A stretch of DNA of 8,320 bases from positions 1-8,320 of the forward strand of contig JBAVLA010000320.1 in the NCBI GenBank assembly GCA_049688595.1, in the 5' to 3' direction. Position 1 is the stretch's first letter. Each line of letters begins with the position of its first letter. This document shows, piece by piece, positions 1 through 5,367 of this stretch. Under the pieces are notes generated by a model. The model did not search any database. It worked only from the letters and a program-made list of their open reading frames with translations, and was not told the origin of the DNA. Both the position numbers and the translations under genes were made by a program. The DNA is from Prado023 sp049688595. Lineage in GTDB: Bacteria > Actinomycetota > Actinomycetes > S36-B12 > CAIYMF01.

Positions 1-93
1 CCGCAGACGTCCGCCCCCACCGCCGACGCCGTTTGGGGCGCCGCCGGGATCGGCGGCGGGCGCCCGCGACGGGCCAGGCGCGGGCGTGGGTAG
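1..93 (+). other. Possible C-terminal tail of an upstream gene
   Basis: The frame that starts at position 1 is open from the window edge to a TAG at 91-93, ten bases before the hypC start, and would encode an Ala/Gly/Arg-rich tail ending in RRARRGRG. This spacing would suit the last codons of an upstream gene in the same operon. The peptide has no recognisable motif, and the other two plus frames are also open here because the DNA is so GC-rich, so this may equally be non-coding leader. An upstream hyp gene would be the natural guess, but nothing in the sequence identifies it. Confidence 0.2.
60..87 (+). repeat. Inverted repeat (hairpin) ahead of hypC
   Basis: CGCCCGCG at 61-68 is exactly complementary to CGCGGGCG at 79-86, with a 10-nt loop and a possible extra G-T pair at 60/87. 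A second perfect 7-bp stem lies just before it (39-45 with 52-58, 6-nt loop). No T-run follows either stem, so they do not look like intrinsic terminators. They could be a leader structure or an attenuating or processing element before hypC, but in DNA this GC-rich such stems also arise by chance. Confidence 0.35.
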
Positions 94-102
94 GGTGCCC
101 CC

Positions 103-420
103 ATGTGCCTTGGAGTCCCCGGCCGGATCGAGCAGGTGTGGCAGTCTGCTGGCACCCGGATGGCGACCGTCGACTTCGGCGGCGTGCGCAAGGAGGTCTG
201 CCTGGCCTGCGTGCCCGACCTGGCGGTCGGCGACTACACGATCGTGCACGTCGGATTCGCGATCGCGAGGCTGGACGAGTCCGCCGCACTGGAGACGCTC
301 CGCCTGTTCCAGGCCATCGGGCTGCTTGACGAGGAGCTCGCCGACAAGCGGAGCGTGCAGTCGGTTCCGACCAGCGAACCGTCGGCATCGACTGCGGACT
401 CGGCAGGGGATCCATGGTGA
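103..420 (+). CDS. hypC: HypC, [NiFe]-hydrogenase maturation chaperone
   Basis: This is the small HypC/HybG/HupF-family chaperone. With HypD it carries the iron while the CN and CO ligands are added, then delivers the Fe(CN)2CO unit to the large-subunit precursor. The 105-residue protein begins with the diagnostic MCLGVPG, whose Cys2 is the family's essential iron/HypD-binding residue. It continues with the OB-fold core (VDFGGVRKEVCLACVP, then VGDYTIVHVGFAIARLD), including the conserved His at residue 49. The match ends near residue 80. The last 25 residues are a Ser/Thr/Asp-rich tail, longer than the usual 75-90 residue protein. The start is fixed by the need for Cys at position 2; AGGG at 92-95 is a weak ribosome binding site. 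The end overlaps hypD by 7 nt, implying translational coupling. The cytoplasmic role is inferred from the family. Confidence 0.95.
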   Translation: MCLGVPGRIEQVWQSAGTRMATVDFGGVRKEVCLACVPDLAVGDYTIVHVGFAIARLDESAALETLRLFQAIGLLDEELADKRSVQSVPTSEPSASTADSAGDPW

Positions 421-1520
421 AGTACCTGGACGAGTTCGGCGACGCCGATCTGGCTGGCCGCCTGCTCGACTCCATCGCCGCATCGGCGACCCAACGCTGG
501 ACGATGATGGAGGTCTGCGGCGGGCAGACGCACACGATCATCCGCAACGGCATCGACCAGCTCCTCGGCGATCGCATCGAGCTCATCCACGGTCCGGGAT
601 GCCCCGTCTGCGTAACCCCGCTGGAGACGATCGACCGGGCGCTGGCGATCGCGGCCAAGCCCGGCGTGGTCTTCTGCTCCTTCGGGGACATGGTCCGCGT
701 ACCGGGCTCACGCGAGGACCTGCTCACCGTCAAGAGCCGGGGCGGTGACCTCCGGGTCGTCTACTCCCCGCTGGATGCCGTGCGCATCGCGGAGCAGAAC
801 CCCGACCGGCAGGTCGTCTTCTTCGGCGTCGGGTTCGAGACCACCGCCCCCGCGAATGCCATGACCGTGCGGCTGGCCAAGGAGCGCCGGATCAGCAACT
901 TCTCGATGGTCGTCTCGCACATGCTGGTGCCGCCCGCGATCCGGGCGATCATGGACGCACCGACGTGCCGGGTTCAGGGGTTCCTCGCCGCCGGGCACGT
1001 CTGCACGGTGATGGGACTGTCGCAGTACCGTCCGCTGGCCGCGCAGTACGGCGTGCCAATCGTGGCCACGGGCTTCGAGCCGCTGGACATCCTGGAGGGC
1101 ATCCGGCGGGTCGTGGACCAGCTCGAGCGCGGCGTCGCGCAGGTGGAGAACGCCTACCCCCGTGCCGTCCAGCCAGAGGGCAACCCGGTGGCCCAGGCGA
1201 TCGTGCGGGAGGTGTTCCATCCGTGCGACCGCACCTGGCGGGGGATCGGGACGATCCCGGAGTCGGGGTGGCGGCTGGCGCCCGGGTACGCCGACTTCGA
1301 CGCGGAGCAGCGCTTCGACGTCTGGGACGTCACGACGGTCGAGTCCCCGCTGTGCCGCTCGGGCGAGGTCCTCCAGGGGCTGATCAGGCCGAACCAGTGC
1401 GCGGCGTTCGGCCGGGAGTGCACCCCCCGCTCGCCGCTGGGCGCGCCGATGGTCTCCAGCGAGGGAGCATGTGCCGCGTACCACCAGTTCCGCGGTCTCG
1501 GTTCCCCGGTGAGCGCATGA
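414..1520 (+). CDS. hypD: HypD, Fe-S scaffold for Fe(CN)2CO assembly
   Basis: HypD is the [4Fe-4S] protein on which, together with HypC, the cyanide and CO ligands of the hydrogenase iron are assembled. The 368-residue product is of normal length and collinear with the family. CGGQTH (Cys35) and GPGCPVCVTP (Cys63, Cys66) supply the redox-active/iron-binding cysteines. GFETTAP (140-146), GFLAAGHVCTVMG (189-201) and TGFEPLDIL (219-227) are conserved signatures. The C-terminal part has Cys314, Cys329, Cys336 and Cys353, consistent with four Fe-S cluster ligands, and the motif MVSSEGACAAY (346-356). The first of these reads CRSGEV rather than CRCGEV, which still leaves four candidate ligands. The start overlaps hypC by 7 nt and is preceded by AGGGG at 405-409. 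The stop overlaps the hypE start as ATGA. The assignment is from motifs and context and is very secure. Confidence 0.97.
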   Translation: MVKYLDEFGDADLAGRLLDSIAASATQRWTMMEVCGGQTHTIIRNGIDQLLGDRIELIHGPGCPVCVTPLETIDRALAIAAKPGVVFCSFGDMVRVPGSREDLLTVKSRGGDLRVVYSPLDAVRIAEQNPDRQVVFFGVGFETTAPANAMTVRLAKERRISNFSMVVSHMLVPPAIRAIMDAPTCRVQGFLAAGHVCTVMGLSQYRPLAAQYGVPIVATGFEPLDILEGIRRVVDQLERGVAQVENAYPRAVQPEGNPVAQAIVREVFHPCDRTWRGIGTIPESGWRLAPGYADFDAEQRFDVWDVTTVESPLCRSGEVLQGLIRPNQCAAFGRECTPRSPLGAPMVSSEGACAAYHQFRGLGSPVSA

Positions 1521-2734
1521 TCGGCCCGGCCCAGCCACCGGGTGCACCCGCGAACGGAGCCCCCGCGCCCCAAGTCCCCCCGGCGCCTGCCGGACCGGAC
1601 CTCGCCGCTTGGGCATGCCCGGTGCCGCTTCGCGACCAGCGGGCGATAGTCATGGGTCACGGCGGCGGAGGCCGGCTCTCCGGGGAGCTCATCGAGCACG
1701 TGTTCCTCCCCGCGTTCGACGGCACGGGGTTGGCCAGCGTGCTCAGGCAGCTCGGTGACGCCGCAGTCCTCGACCTGGGCGGGCGCGACGTGGGCACGAC
1801 GGGCGACGTGGGCACGACGGGCGACGGGGGCGACGGGGGCGACGGGGCCGGAGGACCGCGAGGAACCCGCCTGGCGTTCACCACCGACTCGTATGTCGTG
1901 CGTCCGCGGTTCTTCCCGGGCGGGAACGTCGGGGACCTCGCGGTGAACGGCACCGTCAACGACCTGGCAGTCAGCGGAGCCGTGCCGCTGGCCCTCTCGG
2001 TCGGGATGATCCTCGAGGAGGGCCTGAGCCTGGCCGAGCTTGGCCTGATCGCCGAGACGATGGGGCGGGCGGCCCGGGCCGCGGGCGTGTCGATCGTCAC
2101 GGGCGACACGAAGGTCGTGGACGCCGGGCACGGCGACGGGCTCTTCATCAACACTGCAGGGATCGGGCTGCTGCCCGCCGGCCTGGACCTGGGCCCGCAC
2201 CGCGTGGTCCCCGGTGACCGCGTCATCGTGTCCGGTCCGATCGCGCGGCACGGCATCGCCGTGCTCAGCGTCCGCGAGGGGCTGGAGTTCGGCTCGCAGA
2301 TCACCACCGACAGCGCGCCCCTGAACGGCTTGGTCCAATCGCTCCTGCGCAGCGGAGCCGACGTCAAGATGATGCGCGACCCCACGCGTGGCGGGTTGGC
2401 GGCCACCCTCAACGAGATCGCCAGGGCCAGCCAGATGGGCGTCGAGATCGTGGAGCGGTCCGTGCCCGTCCCTGACGACGTCCGCGCCGCGTGCGGCTTC
2501 CTCGGGCTGGACCCGATGTACGTGGCCAACGAGGGACGGCTCGTGGCCTTCGTCCGGGGCGAGGATGCCGAGCTGGCGCTGGACGCGATCGCCTCGCATC
2601 CACTCGGCCGGGGGGCGGCGCTGATCGGCCAGGTCGTCGCGACACATCCAGGCATCGTCACCGCCAGGACCGGCATCGGGGGCACGCGCGTGGTTGACCT
2701 GCCCCTGGCTGAGCAGCTCCCCCGGATCTGCTGA
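1517..2734 (+). CDS. hypE: HypE, carbamoyl dehydratase making thiocyanate
   Basis: HypE takes a carbamoyl group from HypF onto its C-terminal cysteine and dehydrates it with ATP to a thiocyanate, the source of the cyanide ligands. The protein ends in PRIC, the hallmark terminal Cys (residue 405). The PurM/AIRS-like fold is clear: GHGGGGRLSGELI (48-60), FTTDSYVV followed by FFPGGNVGDLAVNGTVNDLAVSGA (residues 121-155), VTGDTKVV (194-201), ISFG-type loops replaced by EFGSQITTD, and MRDPTRGGLA (286-295). At 405 residues it is longer than the usual 330-360. About 43 Pro/Ala-rich residues precede the core, and a Gly/Asp-rich segment (about 89-116) is inserted just before the conserved FTTDSYVV strand. 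The ATG at 1517 overlaps the hypD stop (ATGA) and has GGTGAG upstream. A later ATG at 1652 would remove the tail but lies within the core. An in-frame open region extending back to 965 is hypD shadow. Confidence 0.96.
   Translation: MIGPAQPPGAPANGAPAPQVPPAPAGPDLAAWACPVPLRDQRAIVMGHGGGGRLSGELIEHVFLPAFDGTGLASVLRQLGDAAVLDLGGRDVGTTGDVGTTGDGGDGGDGAGGPRGTRLAFTTDSYVVRPRFFPGGNVGDLAVNGTVNDLAVSGAVPLALSVGMILEEGLSLAELGLIAETMGRAARAAGVSIVTGDTKVVDAGHGDGLFINTAGIGLLPAGLDLGPHRVVPGDRVIVSGPIARHGIAVLSVREGLEFGSQITTDSAPLNGLVQSLLRSGADVKMMRDPTRGGLAATLNEIARASQMGVEIVERSVPVPDDVRAACGFLGLDPMYVANEGRLVAFVRGEDAELALDAIASHPLGRGAALIGQVVATHPGIVTARTGIGGTRVVDLPLAEQLPRIC
1787..1849 (+). repeat. In-frame tandem repeat inside hypE
   Basis: An 18-bp unit (GACGTGGGCACGACGGGC) occurs twice exactly, at 1787-1804 and 1805-1822. 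It is followed by three 9-bp GACGGGGGC-type units at 1823-1831, 1832-1840 and 1841-1849, the last differing at one base. All units are multiples of three and keep the frame, encoding DVGTTG twice and then GDGGDG-like residues. The segment sits in a surface loop just before the conserved FTTDSYVV strand of HypE, so it looks like slippage expansion in a permissive loop. Confidence 0.9.
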
Positions 2735-2749
2735 GGCGGGCCCGGGTTG

Positions 2750-4321
2750 CTACCCCGCTGCCGGCCGTTGATACCCACCCGGTCGCACACCCGGCGGCTG
2801 GGACTCAGGCTCGACCATGGCCGGCAGCAGGATGCGGAATGCCGAGCCGTGGCCGGGCTGCGAAGCGACCTGGACGAGCCCACCGTGGGCAGACGTGATG
2901 GCGGCCACGATCGCCAGCCCCAGTCCCGTGCCGCCCAGCTCGCGGGACCGCGCCCGATCCGCGCGGTAGAAGCGCTCGAAGACCCGTGACGCAACATCCG
3001 GCGCCATGCCCGGTCCGCGGTCGATCACCTGGACCTCGGCCCATCGTCGCCCCGCCTCGTCGGTCAGGCCCACGCGCGCGACGATCGGTTGATCCGCCGG
3101 CGAGTAGCGGATGGCGTTGGACAGCAGGTTGTCGATGACCTGCCGCAGCCGCACCGCGTCGCCGACCACGATCGGCTCGTCCGCATCCGGGTCGATGCCG
3201 ATCCTGAGGTCCCGCTCGGGGGAGCCAGCGCGGGCGGCCGCGACCGCGTCGGTGACGAGGTCGACCAGGTCGACCGGCGAGCGGTCGAGCGGGCGCTGCT
3301 GGTCCAGCCGGGCGAGTAGGAGCAGGTCGTCGACGAGCACCCCCATGCGGGACGCCTCGGCCTCGATTCGTCCCATCGCGTCGTCGAGGGCCGCACCGGG
3401 GGGGACGGCTCCGATCCGGTACAGCTCGGCGAAGCCACGCACCGAGGTCAGCGGAGTGCGCAGCTCGTGGCTGGCGTCGGCAATGAACTGGCGCATCCGA
3501 CCCTCGGACTCCTGGGCGGCCGCCGCCGACTCGCGCGCCATCCGCTCAGAGGCCTGCTGGGCGGCGAACGCCCCCTGCAGGGTGTCGACCATCGTGTTGA
3601 ACGAGGCAGCCAAGCTGCCGACCTCGGTGCGCGGATGCGCCGTGGGAGCCCGATGCGACAGGTCCCCGGCTGCGATGACGGCGGCGGCGTGCGCCACGTC
3701 GTCCAGCGGCCGGAGGCTCCGGCGGACCAGCAGCCAGCCGGCCACTCCGAGGGTGGCCAGCACGGCGATCCCGATCCCCAGCTCGATGAGTGCCAGCCGT
3801 CCCACCGTGGCATCGATGGCGCCGATGTCCTGGGCGACGGTGACCGACCCGGAGCCGTCAGCCAGCGGCAGCGTGACCACCCGCCATCGGCTCGCACCTG
3901 ACTGCGAGTCGACCACATAGGCCTGTCCGTCCAGCTCAGCAGCCGCGGTGACGGACATGTCGCGCAGTTGTGGAGGGTCGGTGATCGTCTCCGACGCCGC
4001 CGTGGCCTCGTGCTCGGTGCCCGCGGCGTTCGACACGCGGACGTAGGTGAGGTCCTGCCCCTCCCGCCCATGCTCGAGCGGGCCGAGCCCATCATCCCTG
4101 GGCGGCGGCGCGGGACCGCCCGGGTCGGCCATGGCCGTTGCGATCGAGGTGAGCCCGCGATCCACCTCGCCGATCAGGTACCCGCGCAGCGCGGTCACCG
4201 CCGCGAACCCGGCCAGCAGCAGGGCAGCCGCGACGAGGGCCAGGAGCAGGCCGACGAGGCGGCTGCGCAGCGGCAGGCCAGCCACCTGCTCGGCAATCCG
4301 GCGCCGGGCGCGCCTGGCCAT
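2750..4321 (-). CDS. Two-component sensor histidine kinase
   Basis: This is a membrane sensor kinase of the HAMP-HisKA-HATPase class, resembling the actinobacterial TrcS/TcrY group, and is cognate to the regulator just upstream. In the 523-residue protein, TM1 lies at about 22-45. An extracytoplasmic domain of about 130 residues (46-175) has no family I recognise. TM2 is at about 177-200 and HAMP at about 197-250. The HisKA box is ADASHELRTP (281-290) with phospho-acceptor His285. The N box is NLLSNAIRYS (Asn402), G1 is DRGPGM (434-439), the F box is FERFYR (448-453) and G2 is GGTGLGL (463-469), so the catalytic core is complete. I chose the ATG at 4321 because GGGAG lies five bases before it. 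An ATG at 4336 would add five residues and has no such site, and the longer open frame upstream overlaps the regulator. The C-terminus faces hypE across 15 bp. The signal sensed is unknown. Confidence 0.93.
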   Translation of the reverse strand: MARRARRRIAEQVAGLPLRSRLVGLLLALVAAALLLAGFAAVTALRGYLIGEVDRGLTSIATAMADPGGPAPPPRDDGLGPLEHGREGQDLTYVRVSNAAGTEHEATAASETITDPPQLRDMSVTAAAELDGQAYVVDSQSGASRWRVVTLPLADGSGSVTVAQDIGAIDATVGRLALIELGIGIAVLATLGVAGWLLVRRSLRPLDDVAHAAAVIAAGDLSHRAPTAHPRTEVGSLAASFNTMVDTLQGAFAAQQASERMARESAAAAQESEGRMRQFIADASHELRTPLTSVRGFAELYRIGAVPPGAALDDAMGRIEAEASRMGVLVDDLLLLARLDQQRPLDRSPVDLVDLVTDAVAAARAGSPERDLRIGIDPDADEPIVVGDAVRLRQVIDNLLSNAIRYSPADQPIVARVGLTDEAGRRWAEVQVIDRGPGMAPDVASRVFERFYRADRARSRELGGTGLGLAIVAAITSAHGGLVQVASQPGHGSAFRILLPAMVEPESQPPGVRPGGYQRPAAG

Positions 4322-4326
4322 CACGA

Positions 4327-4331
4327 CTCCC
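4327..4331 (-). promoter_or_regulatory. Ribosome binding site deciding the kinase start
   Basis: On the minus strand GGGAG is followed by TCGTG and then ATG at 4321, a five-base spacing. The ATG at 4336 has no comparable purine run, so this site favours the shorter start. Confidence 0.6.
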
Positions 4332-4355
4332 GCCATCGGCGGATCGTCCGGGCCA

Positions 4356-5123
4356 TCATCGCTCCCGTGGCAGGCGCAGTACGTAGCCCACGCCTCGCAC
4401 GGTGTGCAGCAGCCGAGGCTCCGTGGTGTCGATCTTGCGGCGCAGGTAGGAGATGTAGGACTCGACGACCGTGGCCTCCCCACCGAAGTCGTAGTGCCAC
4501 ACATGATCCAGGATCTGCGCCTTGGACAGGACCCTCCCGCTGTTGGCCATCAGGTAGCGCAGGAGCTTGAACTCGGTGGGCGACAGCTCCACCGGCTGTC
4601 CGGCCCTGCGGACCTCGTGGGCGTCCTCGTCGAGCTCGATGTCGGCGAAGGTCAGCAGCTCGTTCCCCGGCTCGGCCGCCAGGCCGGCACGACGCAGGAT
4701 CGCCCGGATCCGGGCCAGCACCTCGCCGAGGCTGAACGGCTTGGTCACGTAGTCGTCGGCGCCGAGGGTGAGCCCCGCGATCCGGTCCTCCACGGCATCT
4801 CGGGCCGTCAGGAACAGGACCGGGGACCGCAACCCGTCCTGGCGCATGCGCCGCACGACCTCGAACCCGTCCAGGCCCGGCATCATCACGTCGAGCACGA
4901 CCAGGTCGGGCTGGAGCTCGGCGACCTGCCGCAGGGCCTGGGTGCCGTTGGCCGCCGTGTGCACCTCGAAACCGGCGAAGCGAAGGCTCGCCGCGAGCAG
5001 CTCGAGGATGTTGGGCTCGTCGTCCACGATGAGCAACCGGGCCTCGGCGCTGGCGGGCTGGCCGCCCACCTGGGCACCTGCGGCCTGGTTCGTCGGGTCG
5101 AACGGCACGGTCGCACTTGTCAT
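4356..5123 (-). CDS. OmpR/PhoB-family response regulator
   Basis: This is a DNA-binding response regulator of 255 residues, phosphorylated by the adjacent kinase. The receiver domain covers about 29-145: acidic pair Asp34/Asp35 in VDDEPN, phospho-acceptor Asp78 in VVLDVMMPG, switch Thr106 in FLTARD, and Lys128 in VTKPF. The winged-helix output domain covers about 157-252, with ELSPTEFKLLRYL, RVLSKAQILDHVW, the recognition helix VVESYISYLRRKID and the wing TVRGVGYVLR. The first 28 residues are a low-complexity tail before the receiver core; no internal ATG before the receiver offers a better start. It is close in style to mycobacterial TrcR. The stop lies 34 bp before the kinase ATG, so the two form an operon. 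It probably binds the repeats upstream in 5124-5367 and controls itself and the divergent glycosyltransferase genes; this is inference from position. Confidence 0.95.
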   Translation of the reverse strand: MTSATVPFDPTNQAAGAQVGGQPASAEARLLIVDDEPNILELLAASLRFAGFEVHTAANGTQALRQVAELQPDLVVLDVMMPGLDGFEVVRRMRQDGLRSPVLFLTARDAVEDRIAGLTLGADDYVTKPFSLGEVLARIRAILRRAGLAAEPGNELLTFADIELDEDAHEVRRAGQPVELSPTEFKLLRYLMANSGRVLSKAQILDHVWHYDFGGEATVVESYISYLRRKIDTTEPRLLHTVRGVGYVLRLPRER

Positions 5124-5129
5124 GGCTCA

Positions 5130-5135
5130 AGCGTA
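5130..5135 (-). promoter_or_regulatory. Putative -10 box for a leaderless regulator mRNA
   Basis: On the minus strand TACGCT fits the TANNNT -10 pattern and ends six bases before the ATG at 5123. There is no Shine-Dalgarno sequence in front of that ATG. Leaderless transcripts with a -10 about 6-8 bases before the start codon are common in actinobacteria, so transcription probably begins at or next to the A of ATG. There is no good TTGACA-like -35 box, which would fit activator dependence. Confidence 0.45.
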
Positions 5136-5164
5136 GGGAGGGCTGTCTGCCGAAGGCTGGCAGT

Positions 5165-5186
5165 TGCCTGTGAGGATCCTGTGAAC
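5165..5186 (-). promoter_or_regulatory. Two 11-nt direct repeats, likely response-regulator site
   Basis: Read on the minus strand, GTTCACAGGAT (5186-5176) and CCTCACAGGCA (5175-5165) tile head-to-tail with an exact 11-nt period and share TCACAGG. An 11-nt tandem is the usual spacing for OmpR/PhoB-type regulators binding as head-to-tail dimers. The centre lies about 53 bp upstream of the predicted regulator start, a reasonable activator position. The link to the adjacent regulator is inferred. Confidence 0.45.
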
Positions 5187-5219
5187 GCGGCGCGGCCCGG
5201 CGGCCGCCGAGCCGCTGGA

Positions 5220-5259
5220 CTGGGAGCAGGTCCCCCGGTCGGGCACAGGCTGCTCCCAG
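5220..5259. repeat. 10-bp perfect inverted repeat, 20-nt spacer
   Basis: CTGGGAGCAG at 5220-5229 is the exact reverse complement of CTGCTCCCAG at 5250-5259. The arms are 30 bp apart centre to centre, close to three helical turns, so both face the same side of the helix. No T-run follows and it lies between divergent starts, so a terminator is unlikely. It may be a dimeric operator for a regulator other than the OmpR-type one, or an RNA hairpin in the glycosyltransferase leader. Confidence 0.6.
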
Positions 5260-5260
5260 G

Positions 5261-5280
5261 GTTCTCACAGGTTCACCGGC
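5261..5280 (+). promoter_or_regulatory. Possible second regulator site facing the GT operon
   Basis: On the plus strand GTTCTCACAG (5261-5270) is followed directly by GTTCACCGGC (5271-5280). It contains TCACAGG (5265-5271), the same heptamer as the minus-strand pair but in opposite orientation, and a GTTCACC like the unit of actinomycete PhoP boxes. The period here is 10 rather than 11. It could serve the divergent glycosyltransferase promoter; the match is partial and the role inferred. Confidence 0.35.
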
Positions 5281-5357
5281 TTGCATTGGCTCATGGCAAG
5301 CACCCACCAGCAGACCCGAACGCACCTGGCGGTCCTGCCCGCCCCGAGCGTGCCACT

Positions 5358-5362
5358 GGAGG
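5358..5362 (+). promoter_or_regulatory. Strong ribosome binding site fixing the GT2 start
   Basis: GGAGG is followed by five bases and then ATG at 5368. The earlier in-frame starts, TTG at 5281 and ATG at 5293, have no purine-rich sequence before them and would add 25-29 residues that do not belong to the glycosyltransferase fold. Confidence 0.75.
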
Positions 5363-5367
5363 ATCGG

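Larger units (their letters stand above)
5124..5367. other. Divergent regulatory region between regulator and glycosyltransferase
   Basis: This 244-nt gene-free stretch lies between the head-to-head start codons of the response regulator and the GT2 gene. It contains the elements listed separately: a -10-like box, two direct 11-mers, an exact 10-bp inverted repeat, and an oppositely oriented TCACAGG/GTTCACC site. It also has a perfect 12-bp palindrome CGGCGGCCGCCG at 5198-5209, which may be only GC-rich background. No convincing TANNNT -10 is visible on the plus strand between 5281 and 5367. The upper part (5293-5367) is open in the GT2 frame but has no ribosome binding site. Confidence 0.8.

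Noticed and set aside
33..748. Plus-strand open frames of 98 and 220 codons overlapping hypC and hypD
   Set aside because: They run out of frame over hypC and the start of hypD, are Arg-rich, and lack motifs and ribosome binding sites.
1787..1849. Tandem repeat as a CRISPR or mobile-element end
   Set aside because: The units are contiguous, without spacers, multiples of three, and in frame within HypE; this is coding-repeat expansion.
1154..2997. Long minus-strand open frames (497 and 446 codons) antisense to hypD/hypE
   Set aside because: hypD and hypE are secure on the plus strand. The antisense translations carry no recognisable domains and arise from the lack of stop codons in GC-rich DNA.
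5198..5209. 12-bp palindrome CGGCGGCCGCCG as an operator
   Set aside because: It is a pure G/C string in a GC-rich stretch and is likely by chance; kept only as a note in the intergenic entry.
5281..5367. Upstream TTG (5281) or ATG (5293) as the GT2 start
   Set aside because: Neither has a Shine-Dalgarno sequence, and the added residues are not part of the fold, while GGAGG sits ideally before the ATG at 5368.
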